Below, one piece after another: positions 9,701 to 19,974 of a stretch of DNA of 64,000 nt (the first letter of the stretch is position 1; the number at the start of each line of letters is the position of its first letter). Origin of the DNA: Rostratula benghalensis (Eukaryota > Chordata > Aves > Charadriiformes > Rostratulidae). The position numbers were made by a program, and so were the translations under genes. Where the stretch lies: the NCBI GenBank assembly GCA_013399305.1, contig VXAI01000019.1:2231952-2295951 (forward strand). Direction: 5' to 3'. The notes beneath the pieces were generated by a model. The model was not told where the DNA came from and searched no databases. It saw nothing but the letters and a program-made list of their open reading frames with translations.

Positions 9701-12525
9701 GCCTAGAGTCACACTGCTTCAAATCCCAAAGTAAGCTTCATTTTTTTATTATCCTCTTTTGTTTTATGCATAGGTACCAACCCAGTTTAAGCTACGAGCA
9801 ACCGAAATATTCTCCAGAGAAAGCAGCTTTGGCTGCAGCTGAAAGGGAGTCTGCAGTGAGTGAGTCACAGATAAATATGATCCAAGAGAATCACTTCAGT
9901 CTCCAGGCCCTGATTAACCCATCCAGTTTACCTACCGAGCAGACTGCAACTACTGTTAACTTCTTGGTGGGTCTCTTAGGTAAGTGTTCAGCTGTCCAAG
10001 CTCCCATAATGCATTATGACAGCCTTTTACGAAAGACAAAATTAAAAATCCAGTGACAGCATGCCTTCTTTCAGTCGTAATTAACGTGACATTCTGCAGA
10101 ATGCTTTTATACTTCTTGCTGGATCTAATCTGTGGTCTACTGTATTTTCCTTTAATTAAACATTTCCACGATAACATTTCATATCGAAGGCCTGCTTTGA
10201 CTCTTCTTAAAAGTCACGTCCTCATCAATGCAGAGATTAAGTGACCTCTTTCCCATTTCCATCATTTCGTTTTTCACACAGCTTTCTTGGTTTGTGGCTT
10301 GAGTGTCCTCACGACTTACGGGATTGATTTCATTGCTAACTTGGAGCCCTGGAGTATTGGCCTTCTCGCTGTGTTGGTGGCGTCCTTCATAGTTGTCATT
10401 CTCCTCATCCAAAGGCAGCCTCAGAACCAGCAGAAAGTGGCCTTTATGGTGAATAACATAATGTCTGTGCTGTCCTTTAGTGAGAGGTGTGGATGGATTC
10501 TAGCAAGGGGAGAGGGGCGGAGAGATACAGATGATCCTTTTCCAGCCAGTCTTTCATTACTGCACTGCCAGTATTGCGGGGTTTTTGGTGAAGGTAAGGG
10601 TAGCAGATGCCCACAGCTGAATCATGGGCATGTGCAGTCTGTGCCAAATCTTCTCAGGACCAGAGAAGGGTTTTTGTTACCCACCGATTGAGAGGTGTGA
10701 CAGGTATCGTAGCACGTGTTGGAGAAAGTGGCTGTATGACCGATGTTGGTGTGAAGAGCTGCTTTTACAGGCAGTGGATGTGATGGCCCTGCATGGGCTG
10801 GGACACCTCTGCTGGGAGGACAGGCTGAGAGAATTGGGGTTGTTCAGCCTGGAGAAGAGAAGGCTCCAGGGAGACCTTAGAGCCCCTTCTAGTACCTAAA
10901 GGAAGCCTTACAGGAATGATGTGGGCTCTTCATGAGGGAGTGTAGCCATGGGCTTGGGGGGTAATGGTTTTAAACTGAAAGATGATAGATTTACATTAGA
11001 TATTAGGAAGAAATTCTTTACTGTGAGGAAGGTGAGACACTGGCCCAGGCTGCCCCATCCCTGGAGGGGTTCAAGGCCAGGCTGGATGGGGCTTTGCGCA
11101 ACCTGGTCTGGCGGGAAGTGTCCTTGCTTAGGGCAGAGGGGTTGGAACTGGATGATCTTTAAGGTCCCTTCCAACCAAAACCATTCCATGATTCTAGGTT
11201 TTTGGTTTTTTTTTAGACATGCCCCACAGTGCACATTGTTGAGACCCAAGTAATTATAGACCTCAATTTAATGACTGAAGATTATTCACAGACTGGTTAG
11301 TGTGCGGTCACTTGTCTGTGTTGTCTGCACTGGTTTGGACCACAGTACAGTTGTGTACCTCCCAGAGTATATGCCTTTCATTTTGGGCTTTCACTTACAT
11401 TCTGAGTTCAGTTATTTGAGTATTTAATGGAAATAATGAAGTGTAGCGATGCAGGTCAAGAAAGCTAGTGGAGCTAGGAGAAAGAAAATCTCACTGTATT
11501 TCAAGAAGAGAATTTTTAGTGTGTAGATGCATCACTTCTGTTCTGTGTTGTATAACTGAAGTGTGACATCCAAGAAATGACATTTAATGCTACAGACATG
11601 AAATATTTTCTCCTAGGTTCCACTGTTACCATTTTTGCCATCATTCAGTATCCTGGTAAATATTTATTTGATGGTACAATTAAGTGGAGACACTTGGATC
11701 AGATTTAGCTTCTGGATGGCATTTGGTAGGTGTTTCTGTTCATTTCAATCACCTCTTACATTAGGCCTGATGAATCCCATCTTAGAATATTTTATTCTCT
11801 TTCTTTAAATACTTGAGCAAAAGTCTGTTTTTTTACTAAGTCAGCTGATATTTCTCACCAAAACAAGAGAATGCCTCAGAAGGGCTATTTATATGCAGTC
11901 AAAACTGTAAATATAGTTTTTAGGTAACAGAAAGAATGACATTTAAAAGACTAATTCAAATTAGCCACAAATGTATTTCCCAGTAAGCATAGCTAAGATT
12001 TTGTAGAGACCCGTTTGTAACAGTTTTCTTCCCAGAACATCAGTCATGCCCCTTTAAGATTTGGAAAATTGCATTAATTCCATCTCAACAGAAATTAGAA
12101 ATAGTAATTTCCACGACCTATTGGAGCATTCAATTATGCAAAAAAAGATGCACTGTGATTTAGTGTCTGCATTTCCCACAGAAACAGGGGAGACCTGAAG
12201 CATGAGCCTCTAAATCAGATACCTGAAGACGAAACTTGTTTGGGAAAAGCTGTCCAGGCAGAGAGTAATAACTAACTACTTTTTGATGCACTGCTTGCCT
12301 GAAAACCCCATTAACTTTGCTTTTTCCCTTTTGGAAGGCTTCCTCATTTACTTTGCGTATGGCATCAGGCACAGTCTTGAAGGTCACCGTGGGGACGGAG
12401 ATGACGACTCCTGTTCAGAAAACAGTGGGCTGCGAGAAAAGAACCCCGTGGAAGAAGGGGATGTACCTGAACGTGCAGATGAAAGTGATCAATTTCTTAC
12501 ACATGAAAGGACAAGTGAATGTTAA
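570..12525 (+). CDS. SLC7A2: SLC7A2 (CAT-2), 3' portion of the gene, multi-exon
   Basis: This is the cationic amino-acid transporter 2 gene, entered part-way through. CAT-2 is a multi-pass plasma-membrane protein that carries arginine, lysine and ornithine into cells and feeds nitric oxide synthase and arginase. Joining 570-735, 1239-1375, 2091-2313, one of 4748-4887 or 5284-5420, 8448-8550, 9774-9979, 10282-10448, 11617-11725 and 12338-12525 gives one open frame of about 479 residues ending at TAA, against about 658 for the whole human protein. All junctions are GT-AG and all phases agree. Recognised family segments include [62 protein letters not shown] and [10 protein letters not shown]. 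The N-terminal exons lie upstream of base 1. CAT-2 rather than CAT-1 or CAT-3 is supported by the paired alternative exons and by PDGFRL and MTUS1 lying next door. Confidence 0.96.
1239..1375 (+). CDS. SLC7A2: SLC7A2 coding exon: extracellular loop and next membrane helix
   Basis: Starts by completing a Glu codon, then reads [20 protein letters not shown] and continues [20 protein letters not shown] to CIATT. It adds two more N-glycosylation sequons (NCS, NVT) to the loop begun in the previous exon. The donor is GTACAG after 1375. The segment [24 protein letters not shown] is a CAT-family signature. Confidence 0.95.
1376..2090 (+). other. SLC7A2: SLC7A2 intron
   Basis: Intron ending in a T-rich tract and TTTTTTTCAG before 2091. 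A stretch near 1770-1810 weakly resembles the tail of a CR1 element in minus orientation but is too short to call. Confidence 0.75.
2091..2313 (+). CDS. SLC7A2: SLC7A2 coding exon: central membrane core
   Basis: Reads (G)[20 protein letters not shown], then [40 protein letters not shown] and [13 protein letters not shown]. It ends with AG, the first two bases of a Ser codon. Either alternative exon (4748 or 5284) begins with T and completes that serine, so this is the common upstream partner for the mutually exclusive pair. Confidence 0.96.
2314..4747 (+). other. SLC7A2: SLC7A2 intron before the alternative exon pair
   Basis: About 2.4 kb of AT-rich intron. The only structure I see is an A-rich low-complexity stretch at about 4505-4552. 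No coding exon, RNA gene or clear transposon is recognised. Confidence 0.75.
4748..4887 (+). CDS. SLC7A2: SLC7A2 mutually exclusive exon, CAT-2B (high-affinity) type
   Basis: 140 nt encoding [20 protein letters not shown], then [20 protein letters not shown] and SSGAVA, flanked by TACTCAG and GTGAGA. The sequence resembles CAT-1 and the CAT-2B version of the fourth intracellular loop, which in mammals gives high affinity for cationic amino acids and is the inducible form. It enters and leaves in the same phase as the exon at 5284 but is one codon longer, as I recall for the mammalian pair. The usual MAEDG motif reads MAKDG here, and the usual INSK reads ISSK. The assignment to 2B rather than 2A rests on the residues flanking these motifs. 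Confidence 0.93.
4888..5283 (+). promoter_or_regulatory. SLC7A2: Short intron between alternative exons, with CA-rich stretch
   Basis: 396 nt separate the two alternative exons. Bases about 5100-5170 are strikingly rich in A and C (repeats of the kind AACCAAACC and ACCACAACCC). CA-rich RNA is a known binding type for hnRNP L and related splicing repressors, so this could help enforce exclusion; that role is inference only. The exon 5284 acceptor has a modest T-rich tract. Confidence 0.4.
5284..5420 (+). CDS. SLC7A2: SLC7A2 mutually exclusive exon, CAT-2A (low-affinity) type
   Basis: 137 nt encoding [20 protein letters not shown], then [20 protein letters not shown] and AGVIS, flanked by TTCTAG and GTAAGC. 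It has the MARDG motif (Arg at the position equivalent to human residue 369) and lacks one residue in the following loop; both are hallmarks of the low-affinity, high-capacity liver form CAT-2A. Splicing it after 4748-4887 shifts the frame and meets a TGA within this exon, so the two exons must be alternatives. Confidence 0.95.
5421..8447 (+). other. SLC7A2: SLC7A2 intron
   Basis: About 3 kb of AT-rich intron. It contains a short CR1 tail (about 8337-8399) and ends in a (TTTCT)n pyrimidine tract at 8418-8445 that serves as the acceptor tract for the next exon. Nothing else is recognised. Confidence 0.75.
8337..8399 (+). repeat. CR1 LINE 3'-tail fragment
   Basis: The stretch GGTTGGGCACGATGATCTTA, AAGGTCTTTTCCAACC and then GATTCTATGGTTCT matches the 3' end of CR1, including its terminal ATTCTATG-type octamers. 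It is old and 5'-truncated, lies in plus orientation and has no coding capacity. Confidence 0.7.
8448..8550 (+). CDS. SLC7A2: SLC7A2 coding exon: membrane helix
   Basis: Reads (A)[20 protein letters not shown], then [14 protein letters not shown]. It accepts the single G left by either alternative exon and ends with AG. The donor is GTGAGT. The sequence is closely similar to the mammalian protein. Confidence 0.95.
8551..9773 (+). other. SLC7A2: SLC7A2 intron with assembly gap
   Basis: Intron sequence interrupted by 33 N at 8894-8926. No exon or recognised repeat on either side of the gap. Confidence 0.8.
8894..8926. other. Assembly gap (run of N)
   Basis: 33 undetermined bases inside an SLC7A2 intron. 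The true length of the missing sequence is unknown; no coding frame is affected. Confidence 0.99.
9774..9979 (+). CDS. SLC7A2: SLC7A2 coding exon: variable cytoplasmic loop
   Basis: Begins by completing Arg, then [60 protein letters not shown] and VNFLVGLL. The first part and the end match CAT-2 well. The polar middle is the poorly conserved intracellular loop. The donor is GTAAGT after 9979. Confidence 0.94.
10282..10448 (+). CDS. SLC7A2: SLC7A2 coding exon: two membrane helices
   Basis: Reads (A)[40 protein letters not shown] and [15 protein letters not shown]. It ends exactly on a codon boundary before GTGAAT. The motif [13 protein letters not shown], completed by the next exon, is diagnostic for CAT proteins. 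Confidence 0.95.
10449..11616 (+). other. SLC7A2: SLC7A2 intron carrying a CR1 copy
   Basis: Intron of about 1.2 kb, roughly a third of which is a CR1 copy (about 10785-11197). The remainder shows no recognised element. Confidence 0.8.
10785..11197 (+). repeat. CR1 LINE fragment, plus orientation
   Basis: Contains characteristic CR1 3'-region text: GTTCAGCCTGGAGAAGAGAA near 10840, TTAGGAAGAAATTCTTTACT near 11003, CATCCCTGGAGGGGTTCAAG near 11057, and AAGGTCCCTTCCAACC near the end. It is 5'-truncated and diverged. It lies in the same direction as SLC7A2 and carries no open reverse-transcriptase frame. Confidence 0.92.
11617..11725 (+). CDS. SLC7A2: SLC7A2 coding exon: penultimate, membrane helix
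   Basis: Reads [20 protein letters not shown], then [16 protein letters not shown], and ends one base into a Gly codon. Flanked by TCCTAG and GTAGGT. It matches the C-terminal membrane region of CAT-2. Confidence 0.95.
11726..12337 (+). other. SLC7A2: SLC7A2 last intron
   Basis: About 600 nt of AT-rich intron ending in TTTTGGAAG before 12338. No repeat or other feature recognised. Confidence 0.75.
12338..12525 (+). CDS. SLC7A2: SLC7A2 terminal coding exon
   Basis: Reads (G)[20 protein letters not shown], then an acidic tail [41 protein letters not shown] and TAA at 12523-12525. The [16 protein letters not shown] motif is the conserved end of CAT transporters. The acidic cytoplasmic tail is variable, and its TSE ending resembles the mammalian one. 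Confidence 0.95.
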
Positions 12526-15500
12526 TCTATGCAAACCTACCAGCCTTTTAAACCCGTAATTGACATTTTACTTGCGGACTGAAATTTCAAAAGCTTTCTG
12601 CCAACATTGGGCCTCTTGAAAGTCTTTACTACAAGGCCTGGCTGATATTTTGGACAAGCTGCTAATCCATCTTCATCATTTCAGAACTGACAGCGTGGAG
12701 ATTAATATTTAAATTAAAAAACAAACTAGAGAAGTACCCTCTGGCAAGGAAAAATTTGGATGCATTGTTTGAACTGTCATCCAAAATCACCAGCAATCAC
12801 AAAATAGGAAGAATTTTAGAACTGCCTGCAAGGAGTTATGAATATTTGACACTGCATGGTGAACGCAAGTGCCTTTCGTACCTTCTCCTTATCTCTGTTA
12901 CATGTTTTGGTGACAATCTAATAGTTCTCTTTTTTCTACAGAAGTAACTCTTGCGGGAGATACATTGCAGAGAGGCCTGGAAAGTATTTGCAAAACAAAG
13001 GGTAATTGTACAGATCTGATACTTTGCAAAAAGTAGAGGATCATTTATTTATATAAAAGGAAGTAATTGCTTACCCTTACTCATCAGTAATCGCAGAGAA
13101 CTCAGACAGTGAAGAAACTTCAGAGGCTTTTAGTCCTTCTAAAAAGTATTCAAGATTTTTACTTATGTGAATTCCTTTCCTTTCAGAGATGCTGTCTGTA
13201 TAAAATAATACTCCCCAAAGGAGTATTGTTGTTTTCTGCAAAAGCATCTGGGAAATAATCTGTTGGTCACCGTATTGACAGTGACATTCGCATGGCATTT
13301 GGCAAGTATTGTGCTTTTGGTTTCAGAAGGGCCAGGATTTTGTCCCTGACTACGTAATTTGGTACTTATATCCAGCAGTCATCAAGTTTTCCTCCTTAAT
13401 ACTTATTTATTTCTCCTATACTTTCTTCTCTATCATGTGGCAGAAGTTTCTGAGATTAGTTGTTACAGGTTGCTTCTCCTCAGAAAAATTCATGCACAAA
13501 ATCCCAGCCACCTTTTCAGATGGAAGGGGAGGTTAAAAAAACCAGAGGGCTCAGGCTTTGGAAAAAATCCTCATCAAAAGAGTATTTCAGTGCTTCTCTA
13601 AGCCTTAAACATATGTTAGCACAGGAGTTTTCTGTGAACCAAGTCTACATCCAGAAATCCTTTCATGTGGGCAGGATGGCCAAATGCCAATTTATGTAAA
13701 GGACCAGACTGCTGCAGCAGTGCTGGCTGAACCAGTGTTTTAAAGAGAGTGAAAGTGGAAGCTGCTGTTCTCTCAACAGAACAGTCAGGTTACTTGTTGA
13801 AGGCAACCAGATATTTTAATCACTCTTTCTCAGCGAGCAGTAGGCCCAAGTACCATGAAGGATTCCGCAACATGAAGTTATTTTGCAAGAATGTATTTCT
13901 AAGAATAACTTCCCTAAAGTAAGAACTGTCTCGGACTTTGTCATGGAGAGTTGCAACCTGTTGCAGGTACTGATCATTGGTATTAATCTCTGCTGTTAAC
14001 TGTAAAAACTGTAGGCCCCATGAGAGCTATGGTGGCTGACGGTAAAAAGCACCTTACTTTTTATAATAGCTGGAATTTCACAAAAGAAAAAAAAAAAGAA
14101 AAAAAAAAAGTTAAGCTGCTTCTGTCTTTCTCCTATTCTTTTCCATAGCAATAGATTCACGCTTTTTAATCTTAAAATGACTCCTGCTGTTGTAAGAGAG
14201 TAACGTGCCTAAAGATATTCTACCGTGGAGCGGGGCTGGGGTTTTCAGCCTGATTTTTTTCTTCTCAGTTTGAAGTTGGGAGGAGAGGGTGCTGTGGTGC
14301 TGGCACCAGGGAGCGGGGTAGATGTGTGCTGGTGTACCAGTGGCCTCCACTGGCTACTCAGAGTTAGGAGGAGCAATTGGAAAATTTAATCAAGAGGTGA
14401 AACACCTACCTCTTAACTGAGGTTCCAGCATATACATCCTCTGACTGAAGCTGCTCTTGTCCTTAACATGGGTGGGATACAGAGGATGAGGAGAAACCAT
14501 AGGGTAGGTGGCAATGGGATACTGGTTTTGAATAAATCATAATCTGCCCAGAATTGATCAGAAGTTATGGCCATTTCTTTCCCAAATTCATCATTGTTTA
14601 CAAGATGCTGCGCTACTAAAGAAAGGCTCAGATCTCATATTGGGCTGACACAAGCAGATGGGATGCTAAGTAAATGTTTGCTTGATAGGAGTAAATAAGA
14701 ATTCTCAGGGCAGGTCCTGGAGCCGTTTTCAGTACTTCTCTTCCATGGATGAAAGAGCTGTGTCAGTTGGATCTGCTGTTTTAATTGTACTTCTCAAGTA
14801 GGACCCATTTTTATGCCAAAAATGACAAAAGAACTATAAGTTCTTGTTTATATTAGAAATAATATAAATATTAGAAGTAAAATAAATATTAGAAATGTAA
14901 GACTTTCCAGGCTCTTGAAAGGAATCCAATATAGTAATCCTTAGCTGTGTCAAAACAAAAGTTTTATTTTAAAGTAACCAAAAAATTGAGTAAACGAATG
15001 TGTGCTCTGTTGGTTCCAACCCCACAAGTATTTGAAACAGAGAAGCTGATGCTTTTCCTGAAGCATGCCCTCATTCAGTGGTCACGCTCTCAGAGGATAT
15101 TCTGAACCTGCCTTGCCCTGTGCTCTTAAATCCTCAGCTGCCAAAAAAAAAAAAAAAAAGCCATTGCATTGGGAGCAGGCCAGCAGTGCTCAGGCAATGC
15201 TTTTTGCCCCGTGTCTTTACAAGCCTACGGTGAAACGTGGCTCTTTTAAAATTCCTTCCACGTCCGGGGTGCGGGAGGCAGAGGCTGATGTTTGTGCCTC
15301 TGGGTGCGGGTGCGGCAGAGCAGGAGAGCCAGGCCCCCGAGGTGCAAACCCCAGCTCTTCCCGGACGTGCAACGGAAGGTCCCGTTCCCTCCCAAAGCCA
15401 TGGTACAGAATGTGTGTGTGTGTGTGCCTGTCTGTGTTTGCGTCTGTCTGACATCAGTGATTCTGATGTACTGATTAAAATAATGTCTACACTGCACTGG

Positions 15501-15603
15501 AATTTTCCTTGGAAGGGACGCTGTCAATGTAATAAACTTCTGACCGAAGCAAGTGCCAGCTAAAGTTTCTGGAGAGACAGAAAATAAATCTTCCAGCTTA
15601 TTT

Positions 15604-15651
15604 GGTCTACATAATCTTCATGGTCCCTTCCAGCCTAGACAATTCTATGGT
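15604..15651 (+). repeat. Possible CR1 3'-tail relic
   Basis: CTTCATGGTCCCTTCCAGCC followed by ACAATTCTATGGTTT resembles the last bases of CR1 in plus orientation. Very short, so only tentative. Confidence 0.45.
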
Positions 15652-16058
15652 TTACCTAATGGATGTGCCAGCATTTTGTCTATTGACAGTTTCCCCTTTC
15701 ATTTGTATGAATATTTCTCCCCCCTTGTTAAAGAAATTAATTATATCAAAATGCAAGGATGTTCCTGTACAAATGTTGCTCAGGAGAGAAGGGAGCAGCT
15801 GCAGCCCATGAACTATCTGCTTAACTAATGTGATATAAAATGAAATTAAAGGAAAGTCATTGGGTCATTCTCGGTCACTTCACCTGCACCAAGATTATGT
15901 ATTTGTGTGTACAGTTAAAGTTGTCCTTAGTCAGGGGCTGAGTAAGAACTTGAGCAGCCACAGGTAAGGCATTTATGCTAACTTGGGGAGGCAGTTGTAT
16001 CTGCAGCCTTGAAACTGCAGATGCTTTAGGGGGGCTTTGGTGGAGCCAGCTGTGGGAT

Positions 16059-16108
16059 GGACGGATGGAAGGAAGGAAGGAAGGAAGAAAGGAAGGAAGG
16101 AAGGAATT
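16059..16108 (+). repeat. (GGAA)n microsatellite
   Basis: About eleven tandem GGAA/GGAT-type units with one GAAA interruption lie within the probable SLC7A2 3'UTR. Tetranucleotide arrays of this kind are often length-polymorphic, and GGAA arrays can bind ETS-family factors. Confidence 0.9.
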
Positions 16109-18534
16109 GAGTCATTGCTGTTGGTTTTTTAACATAGTTGTTGGTACTGTAAATTGTTCTGTGCAAATGACAATGGTACCTGTTAATACAAAATATGTAT
16201 TACTGGAGGTAGATTATTGGGGGGTTTTATTTCCTTTGTGGAAATAAATCCTCCAGAAGATGTATTTGCGTTGGTGCATTCTGGATGTGCCTTTATAGAG
16301 GGATTATTCTTATCTAGGTGGATTTAAGAAAGTAAACCAAAGCATATTTCAGGGAGAACAAATAAGATTTATATCTGAGGGATAAGAGACGAGATGACAT
16401 TTGTGTACAATTTATGGTACCTAAAGTGATGATCTTGTGGTACTCCAGTCCTAATTCCAGAGTTCATAGGAAATTTTATGAGATATCTTAGATTTCATGG
16501 TCTGCTGTCTTGGATAAAACTGTTCCTTTAGTAACTGTAAGCTTTTTCCTGCACAACAAATGCTGGTTAGATTCCTGAAATCTGTCACCATGTGTAAAAG
16601 CCATTTATATTACCTGCTGTTAGAGAATTATCAGTAGTCATTGCTGAACTAGTGACACAGAGTTACTTATGGAATTTAACTATGCCATCCAGAAACTTCA
16701 AATGATACAATGAATTTAGAGGCAAAAGTTGGTCAAGCTGAAATATACATCCTGTAATTTATTAGATTATAAATGTACAAGTCTAGTCACCTTTCCCCTA
16801 AAGTGTATGCAAAGATATATATGTTTATATATATATATATATGCAGAATGAAAGGCATACTGTTCTCATGGAGGTTTAGTCTGAGATGCTGTAAGCACCC
16901 TGAGCTACTGAAAGCTGAAGGACCTGGGTGGAATCCAGGACGGTGCAGGAAACGCGTGTGGGACCGTGCAATCCTTCTCATCGGGCGCGATGCCTTTGAC
17001 ACTGAGGTGGGTTTTGTAGAGTAGGAATTTAATTTGCCTGGTGGCTGGCACGTGTTACCTGAGCACATTAAAAAGCACCTTTTAATGCTTGTGGGCCCTA
17101 ATTCTTCCTCGACTTGCCAGGAAGTTTGTGCAAATTGCAGCACTGGGGTTCCTCGGTGTCAGGCAAATACGTATTTTACAGAAAGAGCAGGTGGTATTTC
17201 ACATAAGGTGGGGTCTTTGCATTTGGTTTTAATTCCCTGTACCTTTAGTGTTTCTTTCTGGTGTATGTTTTGAGGACCTCTGAATTTTTTAATAGTTGGA
17301 CCTTTCCGAAGCTAAATATAATGCCTTTACCGTCTCCTGATGTGTTTTCCATTCAATTTTAGAAATCAAATTCCTTAACATTAGCTGAGTTGAAGGATTT
17401 CTGTGCGTAGACATGCATTACAAAGAACTGTGTATATATATAATTATTTTTATTGACAGTTGGACAAATTCTGTTGTCTTTGTATGTTTTCATTGAGCCT
17501 TGTGCCAGGTAAACTCCAGCTTCACGGAGTTTAGTTGGAGTCAGGACAAAGGATTAAAGGATCTGAATGTTTAGGGGGGGGCTTTTCTCTTTTGTTTTAC
17601 CAAAAAGTAAAGCATGAAATAGTTGTTTCATACCTTTTAAAAATAGTTATGTGTGCATCATTTAAAAAAAACATTAGTGTTCATATTCATTTTAACTTTT
17701 TGTTCATACGTTCATTATTTCTGTATTATAATGCTGCTGAGCATTTAAAATGTAGATAGGATGATTATGATGCAACTGAAACTACAAATTTGTATTTCTT
17801 TGAAGTGTTCTACCTAAATGAAAAGTCTTGAATTTTTATGAATGTACAAATGCTTATATTTAAGAATATGGTGCTTGTTTTTTCACTTTTACAATAGAAT
17901 TGTAATCGGCGATATTTTTAGTTACCTTCGTTCCAAATTCTGATGGAAATTACCGTGCTCTTCATTTTCTGTAAAACGTGCTTCACGGGATAACAACTGT
18001 GCATTCGTTCCGTATTTTTTAAATAAAGCTGAGTATCACTTGTATGTACTTCATACACCAGCCTGAACTCCAGCCACTGCTATAATTTTAGTAAACACTA
18101 AAGCCATACAGTGACTTAATAACCATTGGTGTGTCGGATACATAATGCCATGACATTATCCAAATCACAACTCATTTAAAATAAATAACGTGATAGCTTG
18201 CATGGGGTTTGTAGAGGGGGGGGAAAAACAACTGTGTTTTATGCTTAAATCTGTTACTTTTCCAGTGGTCTGGAGGTGGGAAAAGCACAAAATTTGTATT
18301 GTACTTGCTTCCAAGCACTCAAGAAGTTCCTGAAATAGAGAATAACACCCTTTGATTTGGGCATTTTGTCTCAACACTGCCAAACAAGAGATGATGTTAG
18401 GTTTGAGCTCCAGAGTGAGCAGCCCTTGGCATGCATGGTGCTCGACTTTCTGAAGCATCAAGCCTTGCCCTGGCAGCATCCAATCTCAGAGCTGGATGGA
18501 TAAACTCACTGGTGTCACCTTTTTGGAAAGAAAA

Positions 18535-18633
18535 ATTAAAAAAAAAAAAAAAAAAAAAAAGAAAAAGAAAACGGGAGGAAAAAAAAGAAAAAGGAAAAGG
18601 GGCGGGGGGGGAAGGAAGGGGAGGGGAGAGAGG
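18535..18633 (+). repeat. Purine tract: poly-A then G-rich, with G-quadruplex pattern
   Basis: About 100 nt almost entirely of purines: a run of A about 23 long, then mixed A/G, then a G-rich section. Four G-runs at 18599-18602, 18604-18611, 18618-18621 and 18623-18626 with short spacers satisfy the simple G-quadruplex pattern. It lies about 0.5 kb beyond the proposed SLC7A2 polyadenylation signal. Confidence 0.85.
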
Positions 18634-19636
18634 ACTTCTTCAGCTTCGAACAGTACCGTGGGTGTATCAAGAAAATAAAAGCATGAGGGAATGGATAACA
18701 ACGGCCTTGATGCTGAGAACCATGCTCCCAGGGTAAGCTTATCAAATCTTTCTCATCTGACATTGTTTCTGAAGACATTTGAGTAGTCATCTTTATTCAC
18801 AGATTTATTAGCAGGTATGACTTAGGGTTTGTTTTGTGGGTTGTTTCTTTTCCCTGAGGCAACTCCTTTATGTAATTCCTCTAAAGTTTTCAGGTGATTA
18901 ATAGTCACCTTATCATATACACAGATTTACTAAGACTGATCTTGAAAATCTTGGTCCCCTGAAGCAGTGGGAACACGGCCACTGATTTACATGAGGACAA
19001 GAGTCATTCTGCAAGTATCCCCCCTTTTTTCTTTTTAATGGATGAAGACAAAGCCTAGGCTTCCTTTAAGAGCTGTAAATGCTCTACTCTCACATCTACT
19101 TGAGCCCTGGAGCTGTGGCCTGGGACACCATTCCCCGTTTACTTTATCCCAATTCACACTGAACGGTGGTGGTCTTTACTACGGGGTCTCCCAGTGACCT
19201 CTGAAAGCCATTGCTTTTCCTCCTTCCAGTCCAGTATCTTCTCCTTGCCCTGCACCTACCTTGGTGGCCCCTCCAGTCATATTTTCTCCCTCCCTTCTCC
19301 TCCAAGGAAACTCAGATTTCAATAAACAGCTTTTGACAGCTCAGTGTGGGCATAAATGTAGACACAGCAAATGTCAAATTTACCACATTCATCTCTTTGC
19401 AGCAAAGAGATATCTGCATCTTCTTGATGCGCTTCACACAGCCATGAAGACTCTCATGAAGGCTCTCATGGGCAACAGCAACACATAGAGCCTTCCTCTA
19501 TTTTTTTTCCACTGTGAGGTAGCTTTTCCTGAGCAGGCTTTTGTGAATCTCTTTGCTGTGGCAGGCTGGAATGAGCGCCAGAGTTTGACTTAAAAACGTA
19601 CTTTTGCTCATTTAAGCCAACACTGCTCTGTGCTTG

Positions 19637-19745
19637 ATGTCCATCCATAGGGTCAGCTGTGGTGTATAACCTGTATGTCCACCCATAGGGTCAGCTGTGA
19701 TGGCTCACCTGTGGTATATAACCTGTAGGTCCATCCGTAAGGTGA
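19637..19745 (+). repeat. Imperfect local tandem repeat
   Basis: The unit TGTCCATCCATAGGGTCAGC followed by TGTGGTGTATAACCTG recurs at about 19675 with an internal extra GATGGCTCACC, and a third partial copy begins at about 19728 (GGTCCATCCGTAAGGTGACA). The units are about 40-52 nt, and the copies have diverged by point changes and a small insertion. Confidence 0.75.
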
Positions 19746-19974
19746 CACCTGATACATAAACTATATGGCTCCCACACGCCGCTCCTGCTCTGAGGTTCTG
19801 GCTACAGGCCCAAAGGGCAACCAACAGCTCACACCTGCACAAAGCCACCTCTGCCAAAGGCCAGCTGTCACCGAGGAGCTCATTCAGGCCATAAGCCTCC
19901 ACAGGTGTCCCTGAGGTCGTGGTTACTGGGGATGGATGCAGCTCTGCTCCCGCCCTGAGCACCAAGCCCCGTCC

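Larger units (their letters stand above)
12526..18045 (+). other. SLC7A2: SLC7A2 probable long 3'UTR and downstream sequence
   Basis: No coding sequence is supported here. A canonical AATAAA at 18022-18027 follows an unusually AT-rich kilobase (about 17280-18030) with many ATTT motifs. Mammalian SLC7A2 has a several-kilobase 3'UTR, so this is the best candidate for the distal polyadenylation site. Earlier AATAAA motifs near 15585 and 16243 could be proximal sites. The stretch also holds a CR1 tail, A-tracts at 14086-14110 and 15144-15160, a GC-rich patch (15240-15390), a TG run (15411-15426) and a GGAA microsatellite. The extent is inferred, not seen directly. Confidence 0.5.

Noticed and set aside
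10287..10691. 134-codon frame starting in an SLC7A2 exon
   Set aside because: Only 10287-10448 is the exon; the rest is read-through past the GTGAAT donor into the intron.
14086..14110. A-tract that might mark a processed pseudogene tail
   Set aside because: No gene-like sequence precedes it on either strand and no flanking duplication is seen.
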